Positions 36,372 through 46,432 of a stretch of DNA of 64,000 nucleotides are shown one piece after another. Origin of the DNA: Bradyrhizobium tropiciagri (GTDB taxonomy: Bacteria > Pseudomonadota > Alphaproteobacteria > Rhizobiales > Xanthobacteraceae); NCBI RefSeq assembly GCF_018130505.1, contig NZ_JAFCKH010000008.1, forward strand, positions 248,001-312,000, in the 5' to 3' direction. A program made the translations under genes and the position numbers. Below the pieces are notes generated by a model. The model was not told the DNA's origin. It did no database searches and saw only the letters and a list, made by a program, of their open reading frames with translations. The stretch's first letter is position 1; each line of letters starts with the position of its first letter.

Positions 36372-37982
36372 ATGCCCCCACTTTCGCGCCGGACCCTCCT
36401 CAAGCTTGCCGCCGGCGCACCGCCTGCGATCGCCGCGCCGGCCTTCCTGACGCCGCAGGCCTTCGCGGCAGGCAAGGACAAGACCATCACCGCGGTGATG
36501 CACTCGGACCTGCGCATCATCGATCCCGGCTTCACCACCGCCTACATCACCCGCGACCACGGTTACATGGTCTACGACACGCTGCTCGGCGTCGACGCGA
36601 GCTTCAAGGTCCGGCCGCAGATGGCGGACTGGACGGTCTCCGACGACAAGCTCACCTACACCTTCACGCTGCGCGACGGGCTGAAATGGCATGACGGCGC
36701 GCCCGTCACCGCCGAGGACTGCGTCACTTCGCTGAAGCGCTGGGCCACCGTCGACGGCATGGCGCAGAAGCTGATGGATTTCACCGCGAGTCTGGAGGCC
36801 GGCGGATCGAACAGCATCGTGCTCAAGCTGAAGGAACCGTACGGCCTGGTGCTGGAGACAATCGCAAAGCCCTCCTCCTACGTCGCGTTCATGATGCCGA
36901 AGCGGCTCGCGGAGACGCCGGCGGGCAAGCAGATCGCCGAGCAGGTCGGCTCCGGTCCGTTCAAGTTCGTGGCCGGCGAATTCCAGCCCGGCGTCAAGGC
37001 GGTCTATGTCCGCAATACCGATTACGTGCCGCGCAAGGAGAAGCCGGAATGGACCTCGGGCGGCAAGGTGGCGAAGGTCGATCGCGTCGAGTGGATCACG
37101 ATGCCCGACGCGCAGACCGCGATCAACGCGCTGCAATCCGGCGACATCGATTTCCTGGAGCAGCCGTCAATCGACCTGTTGCCGGTGCTGGAGGCCAATC
37201 CCGAGCTCAATGTGGCCGTGCTGAACAAGTTCGGTTTCCAGATCGACGGACGGATGAACTTCCTGCACCCGCCGTTCGACAACGTGAAGATCCGCCGCGC
37301 CGCGCTGCTGGCGATCGGCCAGAAGGACGTGCTCGACGCCACCGTCGGCAACCCCAAATATTACGAGATCTGCGGCGCGTATTTCGCCTGCGACACGCCG
37401 CTCGCCAGCGACGCCGGCGCCGAGACGCTGATCAAGGGCAACGGCATGGCCGCGGCCAAGAAGGCCCTGGCGGAGTCGGGCTATGACGGCACGCCGGTCG
37501 TGATCATGGTGCCCGGCGACATCCAGACGCTGAAGGGAGCACCGATCGTGGTGGCGCAGCGGCTGCGCGAGGCCGGCTTCAATGTCGACGCGCAGGCGAC
37601 CGACTGGCAGACCATCGTCAGCCGCCGCGCCAGCCAGAAGCCGCCGAAGGAAGGCGGCTGGAACATGTTCTTCACCTTCACCGGCGCCACCGAGGTGATG
37701 AACCCGATCGTCAACAACCAGATCGCAGCCAACGGCAAGCGCGCCTGGTTCGGCTGGCCCGATGATCCGCAGATCGAAGCGATGCGCGACGCCTTTGCGC
37801 GCGCGACGTCCGCCGACGAACAGAAGAAGCTCGCGCTCGAGATCCAGAAGCGCGCCTACGAGCAGGTGATCTATCTGCCGCTCGGCCAGTTCCGGTTGCC
37901 GAGCGCCTGGCGCAAATCGCTGGCCGGCGTGCTGGATGGCCCGGCGCCGCCGGTGTTCTGGAACGTCGACAAGACCGAATAG
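36372..37982 (+). CDS. peptide/nickel-type ABC transporter substrate-binding protein
   Basis: 536 residues from ATG 36372 (GGAGAG upstream). The N-terminus carries a twin-arginine motif (LSRRTLLKLAAG) and a signal peptide ending near FAAGKD, so it is exported folded. The rest is the large SBP_bac_5 fold that binds oligopeptides or similar; FKVRPQMADWTVSDD and LTYTFTLRDGLKWHDG are typical. No permease or ATPase genes are near, so it is an orphan. A sigma-54 promoter candidate precedes it, so nitrogen control is plausible. Confidence 0.92.
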   Translation: MPPLSRRTLLKLAAGAPPAIAAPAFLTPQAFAAGKDKTITAVMHSDLRIIDPGFTTAYITRDHGYMVYDTLLGVDASFKVRPQMADWTVSDDKLTYTFTLRDGLKWHDGAPVTAEDCVTSLKRWATVDGMAQKLMDFTASLEAGGSNSIVLKLKEPYGLVLETIAKPSSYVAFMMPKRLAETPAGKQIAEQVGSGPFKFVAGEFQPGVKAVYVRNTDYVPRKEKPEWTSGGKVAKVDRVEWITMPDAQTAINALQSGDIDFLEQPSIDLLPVLEANPELNVAVLNKFGFQIDGRMNFLHPPFDNVKIRRAALLAIGQKDVLDATVGNPKYYEICGAYFACDTPLASDAGAETLIKGNGMAAAKKALAESGYDGTPVVIMVPGDIQTLKGAPIVVAQRLREAGFNVDAQATDWQTIVSRRASQKPPKEGGWNMFFTFTGATEVMNPIVNNQIAANGKRAWFGWPDDPQIEAMRDAFARATSADEQKKLALEIQKRAYEQVIYLPLGQFRLPSAWRKSLAGVLDGPAPPVFWNVDKTE

Positions 37983-38161
37983 GACCAGCGCCGGTTTCGC
38001 GCAGGCGTTTCGCCGGCGCGGCCGGGCATTCTTCCCGACGTCTCCGGCAATCCTCCCGACTGCAGGCGGGCGCATGACGCATCGTGTTCAGGAGAACGCG
38101 GCGGCGCGCTGGTGCTATGCTTCGTTCGCCCGATGCCCTGCGTTGAATCGCGAGAACGATC

Positions 38162-38800
38162 ATGGAAGCGCGCGGATTTTACCACGAGGGGATGCTTGCA
38201 CTGCAGGAGAACGCCGATGGCCGGCGCCTCGCCGAATATCTCGCCACCCGCGCGAGACACAGTGAATTTTCCGAGCGCGACATGGCGCAGATCACGACGG
38301 CAAGCTTCTTCTTCATCGCGTCATCGCACGGCGATCATCCGGACTGCAGCTTCAAGGGAGGCGATCCCGGGTTCGTCAAGATCATCGGCCCGAGCACGCT
38401 GGAGTTTCCCGACTACGACGGCAACCTGATGTACCGGACGCTCGGCAATATCACCATGAATCCGAGGGTCGGGCTGTTGTTCATGAGCTTCGACGGCAGG
38501 TCCTATCGTATTCGCATCAACGGAGACGCCAGTATCCATTGCGACGCGGAGAGCCTGGCGCGGCACCACGGCGCCAGGGCGGTGATCCGCGTCGAATGCC
38601 GCGACATCTATCCGAACTGTCCGCGCTACGTCCCCGATCTCGTCACGGTCGCCCGCTCCGCCTATGTGCCGCGGCCGGGCGAGACGCCGCCGACGCCGGA
38701 ATGGAAAAGGCTGCCGGAAGTCGTGCCGCATCTGCCGTTGTCCGATGCGCGGGACGCTATGGCTTCAGGAATGGACACAACGGAGCGAGACGATGCGTAA
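38162..38800 (+). CDS. pyridoxamine 5'-phosphate oxidase-like flavin protein
   Basis: 212 residues forming a split-barrel flavin-binding domain: ITTASFFFIASSHGDHPDCS, GGDPGFVKIIG, PDYDGNLMYRTLGN and MNPRVGLLFMSFDG, which all belong to the FMN pocket of this superfamily. It may bind FMN, FAD or F420-like cofactors. Its stop codon overlaps the next gene by 8 nt, indicating co-translation. Confidence 0.9.
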   Translation: MEARGFYHEGMLALQENADGRRLAEYLATRARHSEFSERDMAQITTASFFFIASSHGDHPDCSFKGGDPGFVKIIGPSTLEFPDYDGNLMYRTLGNITMNPRVGLLFMSFDGRSYRIRINGDASIHCDAESLARHHGARAVIRVECRDIYPNCPRYVPDLVTVARSAYVPRPGETPPTPEWKRLPEVVPHLPLSDARDAMASGMDTTERDDA

Positions 38801-40013
38801 AGACTGGCTTGGACCGGCGGCCCTTGCCGCAATGATCTGCGCCTGCCTGTCGGGTGCGGCCGACGCGCAGACTGAAGGCCGCAGGTACGATCCCGGCGCG
38901 ACCGACACCGAGATCAAGATCGGGCAGACCATGCCCTATAGCGGGCCGGCATCGGCGATCTCGGTCATCGGCAAGGTCCAGGCCGCCTATTTCAGGATGA
39001 TCAACGACCGCGGCGGCATCAACGGACGCAAGATCGATCTGATCTCCTACGACGATGCGGCGACGCCGGCCAAGACGGTCGAGCAAACCCGCAAGCTCGT
39101 CGAGGGCGACGAGGTGCTGTTCATGTTCCAGACTCCCGGCAACGCTCCCAACATCGCGGTTCAGAAATATCTCAACGACCGCCACGTCCCGCAACTGTTC
39201 GCGGGCGGCCGCTCGACGCGTTTCGAGGATCCCGCCGGCTTTCCATGGACGATGGGATTCGCGCCCAACCTGCGGACGGAAATCCGCGTCTATGTGCGCT
39301 TCATCCTCGACAATTACCCGGACGCCAGGATCGGCCTGCTCTACCAGAATGACGAGAGCGGCAAGGACTATGTTGCCGGATTGAAGGATGCGCTCGGCGC
39401 CAAGGCTGCGCAGATGATCGCGTCCGAAGCGCCCTATGACGTGACGGACCCGACCATCGACTCGCAGGTGGTTCGGCTCAAGGATGCGGGCGTCACCGTG
39501 CTGATCGACATGGCCGGCCCGAAGTTCACCGCACAGGCGATCCGCAAGGCGGCCGAGCTCGGCTGGAAGCCGATTCACCTCCTCGGCGTCGCCTCGTCCT
39601 CGATCGACGCGGTGCTGGCGCCCGCGGGACTCGCGAATGCCAAGGGACTGATCTCGGCAAGTTCCTTCAAGGAGGCCGCCGACCCGACCTGGGCGGACGA
39701 TGCCGGTATGAAGAAATGGACCGCCTTCATGGCGTCGTATTTTCCGGAAGGCGACAGAAAGAGCATCTTCACGACCTACGGCTACAGCGCAGCCGAGCTG
39801 CTGGTGCAGGTGCTGCAGCGCTGCGGCGACGATCTCTCGCGCGACAATGTCATGCGCCAGGCCGCGAGCCTGAAGGACGTGAAGCTCGATCTGCTGCTGC
39901 CGGGCCTCTCCATCAACACCAGCCGCACCGACTATCGCGTGGTCAAGGAGTTCCGGATGATGCGCTTTACCGGCGAACGCTGGGAGCCGTTCGGGCCGAT
40001 GGTCGCGGACTAG
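38793..40013 (+). CDS. amino-acid-type ABC transporter substrate-binding protein
   Basis: 406 residues from ATG 38793. A signal peptide ends near ADAQT. The body is a type I periplasmic binding fold of the branched-chain amino acid/urea class: TEIKIGQTMPYSGPAS, NDRGGINGRKIDLISYDDAATP, and RIGLLYQNDESGKDYVAGLK. No permease partners are present, making it a second orphan binding protein in 3 kb. Overlap with the flavin protein suggests a linked function. Confidence 0.92.
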   Translation: MRKDWLGPAALAAMICACLSGAADAQTEGRRYDPGATDTEIKIGQTMPYSGPASAISVIGKVQAAYFRMINDRGGINGRKIDLISYDDAATPAKTVEQTRKLVEGDEVLFMFQTPGNAPNIAVQKYLNDRHVPQLFAGGRSTRFEDPAGFPWTMGFAPNLRTEIRVYVRFILDNYPDARIGLLYQNDESGKDYVAGLKDALGAKAAQMIASEAPYDVTDPTIDSQVVRLKDAGVTVLIDMAGPKFTAQAIRKAAELGWKPIHLLGVASSSIDAVLAPAGLANAKGLISASSFKEAADPTWADDAGMKKWTAFMASYFPEGDRKSIFTTYGYSAAELLVQVLQRCGDDLSRDNVMRQAASLKDVKLDLLLPGLSINTSRTDYRVVKEFRMMRFTGERWEPFGPMVAD

Positions 40014-40076
40014 CCCAAAGCATCGGCGGCGCGATTGCCCGCGCCGCCGATCACCTCGTGCATCAGCCTTCGCGCG

Positions 40077-42086
40077 TCACTGGCCGTTGGCCCGGCGCGC
40101 GGCTTTCGGCGCCTCGTCCTTCAGCTTCTCCAGCGCGTCCGGCATCATCCGGCCGAACATCGAGCTCAGCATCGCGGTCGGAATCAGGCCGGCGCCAGAG
40201 CCCTCACCCGCCTGGCCGCCGGACATCAGAAATTGCGGCACCAGCGGCTGGTTGATCCGCGTCAGGGCGTCGGCGAACTTGGCGAAGTTCTGCTCGGCGA
40301 GCCTGAACTCGGGGCCGCCATAGGCGTCGACCGCAAGCTTGGTCGCCTGCGCGTTGGCGGCGCCGACCGCAAGCACCCGGTCGGCCTCGCCCTGGCCTTC
40401 GAGCCGCGACTGCTCGCCGACCGCGGCGGCCGTGACCTTGCGGGTCTCGGCGTCCTTCTGCGCACGCGCCAGCGCGGCGGCACCCTCGTTCTCGTTGACC
40501 TTGACCTGGATCAGCGACTGCGTCAGCGCGGTCTGCGCCGCCGCCGTCGCCTTGGCCTCGTTCAGCGCGCGCTCCTGCACCGCCGCCTTCTCCTGCTCCT
40601 GATAGGTCTCGATCTGCTCGCGCGCGATCTGGCGCGAGCGCAGCTGGATCAGGATGTTCTCGATGGTGTGGTCGTTGGCCGCCGCCCGCGGCGTGCCGAT
40701 CAACACTTCCTGGAGGTCGAGCGAATAGCTCTCGAACTTCGCCTTCATCTCACGCGCGGATTCCGCCTGGATCGCGGCGCGGTTCTGCAGCAGCTCGATC
40801 AGCGTCATCTTCTGCGCGATGTTCTTGAAGAACGCGCTGACCATCGGGTCGAGCGTCTGCTCGACCAGCTTCTTCACGTCGCCGAAGCGCTGGATGATCA
40901 TCGGCGCCTTCTTGTAGTCGATATGCATCACCACCGAGAGCGGCAGCGTCGGCTCGAACGCGTCCCTGGTGATCAGCGAGATCTCCGACAGGTTCTCGTC
41001 GAGCTTCATGGCGCCGACCTCGCCCCGCACCCATTTCAGGATGAAGTTGACGGTCGGGATCACCTCGATCTTGCCGGCATAGGTGTTGAACGCGTATTTG
41101 CCCGGCAGCAGCGGATCCTTCCAGACGCCGCGGCTGCCGTTGAGCACGAGTTCGCCGTGGCGATACTGCTCGCCCGAGACGTCGTCGGTGCGCGGGCCGG
41201 TGTAGAAGATGACGACGCCGACATTGCCGACCGGGATCACGGTTTTCGGCACCGCCTCGACGGTCGCGAACAGCCGGTTGATGTACCAGGTGCCCTCGAC
41301 GATCACCTGCAGCTGGCGGCCGCGATAGCCGCCGCCCGCGAGGAATTTCTCGGGCTCCTGGAAGTTGTTGTGAAAGGTCGCCGCCTCGCGCAGGTCGATG
41401 CCGACCTCGGGGGCGATGATCTCGCCCGGAGGCAGCGACGGGCCGTCATGCACGGTGACGATGCCGACCAGGTCGTGATCGGCCGCCAGCACCACGGGCG
41501 CGAAGCCCCAGCGCTCGGTGATCGTCAGCTGCATGCCCTCGAGCACGCCGCGCTCGCGCTCGCTCAGCGCATGGCCGTAGACGCGTTCGTCGGTGATGAC
41601 CGCGAACTGCGTGGTGTTGATCGCATAGGTACCCTCGCGCAGCACCTTGCGCTGCGGGCCCTTCTGGCCGCCGCCCAGCAGGAAGCGGCGCGCGTCCTGG
41701 AAGTCCGACTTGTCCTCGGTGTCGTTGGCACCGAGCACCTGCGAAGGCTCGAGCGGCGCACCGTCGCGCGCGAACACATAGGCGATCTTGCCCTGGCCGA
41801 CGGTGACGAGGTCCGAGCGGTGGATGCGGTACATGAAGGGAAACAGCATGTGCAGGCCGCCGCGCAGCACTTCCGGCTCGTAGCCGGCTTCGCCGTTCAG
41901 GGCGATGAAGCCGTCGTCGATCGAGCCCTTCAGCGACCACAGCTTCTCGACGATGCCGACCTGATTGTTGGGAATGTAGCGAAATACGTTCGATACCCGC
42001 AGCAGGGCCGCGATCGCGACCAGTACTGCGATCCAGATGGCCAGCTGGATGACGCCAGAGCCATCAAGAAAACCGAGGAAGTCCAT
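40077..42086 (-). CDS. flotillin-like SPFH-domain membrane protein
   Basis: 669 residues from ATG 42086 (TGGAGA upstream); the track can be extended but without sense. One N-terminal membrane helix (residues 10-32), then an SPFH/band-7 domain (YIPNNQVGIVEKLWSLKGS), then a long Ala/Glu/Gln coiled coil (KATAAAQTALTQSLIQVKVN) typical of flotillins, and a Gly-rich tail. It should form oligomeric membrane microdomain scaffolds. Confidence 0.9.
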   Translation of the reverse strand: MDFLGFLDGSGVIQLAIWIAVLVAIAALLRVSNVFRYIPNNQVGIVEKLWSLKGSIDDGFIALNGEAGYEPEVLRGGLHMLFPFMYRIHRSDLVTVGQGKIAYVFARDGAPLEPSQVLGANDTEDKSDFQDARRFLLGGGQKGPQRKVLREGTYAINTTQFAVITDERVYGHALSERERGVLEGMQLTITERWGFAPVVLAADHDLVGIVTVHDGPSLPPGEIIAPEVGIDLREAATFHNNFQEPEKFLAGGGYRGRQLQVIVEGTWYINRLFATVEAVPKTVIPVGNVGVVIFYTGPRTDDVSGEQYRHGELVLNGSRGVWKDPLLPGKYAFNTYAGKIEVIPTVNFILKWVRGEVGAMKLDENLSEISLITRDAFEPTLPLSVVMHIDYKKAPMIIQRFGDVKKLVEQTLDPMVSAFFKNIAQKMTLIELLQNRAAIQAESAREMKAKFESYSLDLQEVLIGTPRAAANDHTIENILIQLRSRQIAREQIETYQEQEKAAVQERALNEAKATAAAQTALTQSLIQVKVNENEGAAALARAQKDAETRKVTAAAVGEQSRLEGQGEADRVLAVGAANAQATKLAVDAYGGPEFRLAEQNFAKFADALTRINQPLVPQFLMSGGQAGEGSGAGLIPTAMLSSMFGRMMPDALEKLKDEAPKAARRANGQ

Positions 42087-42291
42087 AGTCCATCTCCACA
42101 ATTCGCAACCGGGCGGTTTGGGAGCCCAAACCTGCACCCAAGAATTGCGGTGCGGAGATGTGGTGCGCGGCCATTCCGGCACAAGGTGGCGCAGCGCCCG
42201 GCGCAGGCCGATCTTTTTTCGATTGCCCGTTGAACCTTTGGGAGAGTTGCAGCACAGCGGCCGACATCACGAACGCGTCAACCGGTCTTCC

Positions 42292-43014
42292 TCACCGGCT
42301 ATGTTGTCCGAGGCGCGCCTCGGTGCCGGCCAGCAGCCGCGCGATGTTGGCACGATGGCGCGCGATCACGTAGATGCCGCCGGCGATCACCAGCAGGCGA
42401 TAGGGCAATGGCTGTTCGAGGCTGCACACGAGGGCGATCGCGGTCAGCGACGCCAGCATCGACCCGAGCGACACGATCCGAAACGTGGCCACCACGGCGC
42501 CGAAGACCGCCGCGGCACCGAGGCCCACCGGCCATGACATCGCCAGCAACACGCCGAGGCCCGTCGCGGCTGATTTGCCGCCGGTGAAGTTCAGCCAGAC
42601 CGAACGGCCGTGCCCGAGCAACACGGCAAGCCCGGCGAGGCCGACGCCCCAGGCCGCGCAGGTCTGCGAATCCACGGCGGCCGGCGGCGTGATGGACGGC
42701 AATGTGTACAGCCAGCGATAAAACCAGCCGGCGAACACGATCGCCGCCGCGCCCTTGAGCACATCGACCAGAAGCACGACCAACGCCGGCCACTTGCCGA
42801 GGGTCCGCAGCACATTCGTCGCCCCGGTGGATCTGGAGCCATGCTCGCGGATATCGATGCCCCTAAGCAGCCTTCCCGCCAGATAGCCGGTGGGGATCGA
42901 GCCGAAGAGATAGGCGACCGCCAATCCGGCGACGCTCGCTAGCCAGAAGATCACGTAAGTCACCTCGAAATGACTCCAGTCCGGCACGATGATCGAGTTG
43001 TCCGGAGCGTGCAA
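42292..43014 (-). CDS. plsY: glycerol-3-phosphate acyltransferase PlsY
   Basis: 240 residues (a start at GTG 42963 is also possible). The three PlsY loops are present: GSIPTGYLAGRL and GSRSTGATNVLRTLGK (motif 1), GHGRSVWLNFTGGKSAATGLG-like motif 2, and the RIVSLGSMLAS segment (motif 3), within five to six membrane helices. The enzyme acylates glycerol-3-phosphate from acyl phosphate in the first step of phospholipid synthesis. It follows the patatin gene by only 5 nt. Confidence 0.93.
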   Translation of the reverse strand: MHAPDNSIIVPDWSHFEVTYVIFWLASVAGLAVAYLFGSIPTGYLAGRLLRGIDIREHGSRSTGATNVLRTLGKWPALVVLLVDVLKGAAAIVFAGWFYRWLYTLPSITPPAAVDSQTCAAWGVGLAGLAVLLGHGRSVWLNFTGGKSAATGLGVLLAMSWPVGLGAAAVFGAVVATFRIVSLGSMLASLTAIALVCSLEQPLPYRLLVIAGGIYVIARHRANIARLLAGTEARLGQHSR

Positions 43015-43019
43015 GCGGC

Positions 43020-44942
43020 TCAGACGGCGCGAGCCTTATCGGAGGCAGACGCGGCCATCGTAGCCGCGTGATCCGCGCCGCTGATCGAGGCGAGGATTGC
43101 CGCAATGGCCGGATGCTGCGTCGCCTCCAGCGCGGCGATGGTCTCGTGCGCCCACTGGTAGGACGATTCGAAGATTTCCTGATGGCGGTCGAAATCGGTC
43201 ACGTCGATGCCCTCGGGCGTCGGCGGGCGCATCACCATGTCGAGCGGTGTGGTCGGCAGCGTGTCGTAGCGCTGATGCGCGACGAGGCTGCGCCACAGCA
43301 CGTTGACGGCGCTCGGCGCGGCCGGCAGCGATTTCCGCCGGAACGGCGTCAGCAGCGAGGCGAGCAGTTCGAAGCGCCCCGGCAGCGCCGCATAGTCGAC
43401 ATCGAACATCTCGGTCGCCGGCTCGCCGAAATGGACCACGAGATTCGGGCCGCTCTTCATCTGGTGCATCTGCGCCAGCGGAACGTTGTCGACGAGGCAT
43501 CCGTCGACCAGCATCAGGCCGTCCCGCGTATAGAACGGCGGCAGCAGGCCGGGGATGGCGCTCGATGCGCGCACCGCCTGCCACAACAGCCCGGTCCTGA
43601 TCAGTTCCAGACTGTGCGTCGACAGGTTGGTCGCGACCGCCGCGAACGGCCGCCAGCAATCCTCGATCCGGCAATGGTGGCCGTACTGATCGGCGAGCGC
43701 GGCATCGAACGCCTTGTGATCCAGCAGGGCATAGCGCGGCCAGGTCGGGCGGCGGAAGCTGCGGCTGGAGACGAAGATCTCGTGCGTGCCGCGCTCGAGA
43801 TGCTCGGCGTCGTAGTTCTTGGCGAAGCCCGCCGCCATCGCGGATCCGACGCTGGTGCCGACGAAGATGTCGAACATCACGCCGCGCTCGCGGAACGCCT
43901 TGTAGATTCCGACATGCGCCGTGCCGAGGCTGCCGCCGCCGCCGGCGACGAATCCGACGGCGCGCCCGCACAGGAAGCGGACCAGGCTGTCGACGTCGAT
44001 CATGTCCTCGAGCGCGACATGGTGGTGCATGTGACACGGCACCCGCGAAAGCCAGGCGGCGGTGCCGCTGACCTCGTGCCGCCGGTGATCGTGGACGCGG
44101 ACCAGACGTCGGGCCGATGCAGGGTGCACGGTGCAGGCGAAGCTCTCGATCTCGGTCAGCGCGGGCGGAGGCGCGGCGCCGCGGCAGACCAACACCACGA
44201 GGTCGGCCTGGCGAATGGCCTTGCGCGCCCAGTCGGAGGCGTCCGGCCCGCCGAAATAGGCCACCAGCGGCGCGTCATACTCGATCCTGTTGAGCCAGTC
44301 AGCGACCTCGGAGGCGTCGAGCGCGCGCCCGGGGAACATCGCCTGAAGCCGCGCGAGATCGACGATCTCGGCGCCGGCATCCGCAAGGCTCTGGCGCAGG
44401 CACTGCTCGAACGCGGGCGGCGCCGCCTCGTGTCCGCCCGAGATCAGCGCGACGGTCCGGGCCCGCGGCGACGCCCGCACCGGCAGCAGCCGCGCGGTCT
44501 CGGTGGCAAATCGCCGCGCCAGGGCGGCAAGCAGCGCCTCGACGATCTCAGGCGTTTCCTGCGCCAGCTTGGCATAGGCGGCCCGCGTCAGCACCAGCAC
44601 GCTGCTGTCGCGGATCGCGATCACATTGGCGGTGCGCGGGATGTTGGCGAAGAAGCCGATCTCGCCGACCAGTTCGCCGGCGCGCAACTCTGCAATCGGC
44701 TCGGCGTGATTGGTCCGGTACACCGTCAGCGCGCCGTGCAGCACCAGAAACAGCGCGTCCGAGGCGCCGCCCTGCTCGACCAGCAACTGGCCGCGCACGA
44801 GGTCGCGCCGGGTCATTGCTGCAAAGGCGATCAGCCGCTGTTCCGCGCTGAGCGTCCTGAACAGCGCGAAATCCTCCGAGGCATTTCCCCACGCAAATGT
44901 CGCGCTCGTCCCTTCCGTGGGCGGCACCCTGTTCGATTGCAT
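43020..44942 (-). CDS. cyclic-nucleotide-binding patatin-like esterase (NTE type)
   Basis: 640 residues. Residues 20-140 form a cAMP-binding-type domain (GQLLVEQGGASDALFLVLHG, ELVGEIGFFANIPRTANV). A middle region of about 170 residues follows, then a patatin domain with GTSVGS as nucleophile elbow and LVDGCLVDN with the Asp. The oxyanion loop reads GGGGSLGTAH, where the usual Arg is missing. This is the layout of neuropathy-target-esterase-like lysophospholipases. It is co-oriented with and 5 nt ahead of plsY. Confidence 0.92.
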   Translation of the reverse strand: MQSNRVPPTEGTSATFAWGNASEDFALFRTLSAEQRLIAFAAMTRRDLVRGQLLVEQGGASDALFLVLHGALTVYRTNHAEPIAELRAGELVGEIGFFANIPRTANVIAIRDSSVLVLTRAAYAKLAQETPEIVEALLAALARRFATETARLLPVRASPRARTVALISGGHEAAPPAFEQCLRQSLADAGAEIVDLARLQAMFPGRALDASEVADWLNRIEYDAPLVAYFGGPDASDWARKAIRQADLVVLVCRGAAPPPALTEIESFACTVHPASARRLVRVHDHRRHEVSGTAAWLSRVPCHMHHHVALEDMIDVDSLVRFLCGRAVGFVAGGGGSLGTAHVGIYKAFRERGVMFDIFVGTSVGSAMAAGFAKNYDAEHLERGTHEIFVSSRSFRRPTWPRYALLDHKAFDAALADQYGHHCRIEDCWRPFAAVATNLSTHSLELIRTGLLWQAVRASSAIPGLLPPFYTRDGLMLVDGCLVDNVPLAQMHQMKSGPNLVVHFGEPATEMFDVDYAALPGRFELLASLLTPFRRKSLPAAPSAVNVLWRSLVAHQRYDTLPTTPLDMVMRPPTPEGIDVTDFDRHQEIFESSYQWAHETIAALEATQHPAIAAILASISGADHAATMAASASDKARAV

Positions 44943-45064
44943 GAACGGATGTTAGCGCCGCGCCGCCGCCCCGGCGAGCCCCATCAGAGGCCGCGCCCGC
45001 CGGCAGCGCAGCGGCAACGCCTTGGAAGCGCTGCAACAGATGGCAGCGCGCCAGTTCGCCGCCG

Positions 45065-46216
45065 TCATCCGACCAGCTCCGGCCACGGCACGATGGTCGA
45101 CTTCACCGTCTTCATCGCCATCGCATCCGCCACCGCCTGCCCGACGCCCTCTTCGGTGAACGGGTAGATCGTCTGCATGTCGAGCCACGGATATTTGTTG
45201 CGCGTGCGGTAGAGCATGTCGACGCCGAGCGGCAGGTCGTTGCCGGTGAAGCCCCAGGAGCCGAGCACGTTGAGGTCCTTGGTGCAGATGCGATGCCACG
45301 ATGTGTTGATCGAGCCGGCATCGGTGAACTGGCCCATCTCGACATAGGTGCCGCCGTCGCGCAGCATCTCGATGCCTTCGGGTCCGGCGGTCGGATGGCC
45401 CGAGCAATCCATCACGAGATCCGCACCGAAGCCGCCGACGATGTCGCGCACCGCCTTGATGCGCTCCTCCGGAGTTTTGAGCTGCTCGATGTCGACGGTC
45501 GCCTCCGCGCCGAACTTGCGCGCCAGCGCAAGCCGAGGCGTCTCCGGCGCGCCGACGCAGATCACGCGCCCCGCCCCCATCTCCTGCGCCGCGGCGACCG
45601 CGAGGATGCCGATCGGGCCCGAGCCCTGGATCACCACCGTGTCGCCCCAGGAAAAGCCGCCGGCCCGCGTCGCGCGGTTGAAGGCGCGGATGCAAGAGGT
45701 CAAGGGCTCCGAGAGCGCGCCGAGCCGCAGCGACATGTCGTCGGGTAGTTTGTAGATCTTGGTGCCCGGCAGCATGTCGAGATCGACATAGACATATTCG
45801 GCCCAGCCGCCCCACATATGCGGCGGCTTGTCGAAGCCGAGATAGCGGCCGTAGTAGACCGGCGTCAGGCACTTGTTGGCACTCGCGGGATAGTGGATGC
45901 AGTAGTAGCAATTGCCGCACGGCATCAGCGGCGGGATCATCACCTTCGAGCCGACCTTGAGCGGCTTGCTCATGAAGTCCTCGGTGAATTCGGGGCCGCA
46001 TTCGACGATCACGCCGCCGAGCTCATGGCCGAGCGTGAACGGCCACGGCAGCGGCTTCGGCCAATGTCCCTTCAGGATGTGCAGGTCGGTGCCGCAGACG
46101 CCGCAGGCGCCGACCTTGATCAGCGCCGCCTTCTTGCCGACCTTCGGCCACGGCACGGTGCGGATCACGGGCTGGGCTCCCGGCCCCTCGTGCGTGCAGA
46201 CGCGGATCTGGTTCAT
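45065..46216 (-). CDS. zinc-dependent alcohol dehydrogenase (MDR superfamily)
   Basis: 383 residues from ATG 46216 (46222 also possible). Catalytic zinc ligands: the Cys in ACGVCGTDLHIL and the His in LGHELGG. Structural zinc: CGNCYYCIHYPASANKC. NAD(P) fold: VVIQGSGPIGILAVAAAQ. The length and STIVPWPELVG ending are normal for the family. The substrate is not predictable. It is divergent from the PilZ gene. Confidence 0.93.
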   Translation of the reverse strand: MNQIRVCTHEGPGAQPVIRTVPWPKVGKKAALIKVGACGVCGTDLHILKGHWPKPLPWPFTLGHELGGVIVECGPEFTEDFMSKPLKVGSKVMIPPLMPCGNCYYCIHYPASANKCLTPVYYGRYLGFDKPPHMWGGWAEYVYVDLDMLPGTKIYKLPDDMSLRLGALSEPLTSCIRAFNRATRAGGFSWGDTVVIQGSGPIGILAVAAAQEMGAGRVICVGAPETPRLALARKFGAEATVDIEQLKTPEERIKAVRDIVGGFGADLVMDCSGHPTAGPEGIEMLRDGGTYVEMGQFTDAGSINTSWHRICTKDLNVLGSWGFTGNDLPLGVDMLYRTRNKYPWLDMQTIYPFTEEGVGQAVADAMAMKTVKSTIVPWPELVG

Positions 46217-46432
46217 GAGCATCCTCCCCTTTTCATTCTTGATTGTGCGTCACCACCCCAGAGTCTAGGTGAACTCGACCGTGATGCCTATTCGTCGAGG
46301 CAGAACGCTGGAAGCCCGGGCGGCCTTTGTTCCCAGCCCGCGTCGCTCAACCGCAGGGCCCTGCTCTAACTTGATGCACGCCCCTGTAACGCCCCGTTAA
46401 CCCTGTCAGCCTTAGGGTCGTCGGGGCTCCGA

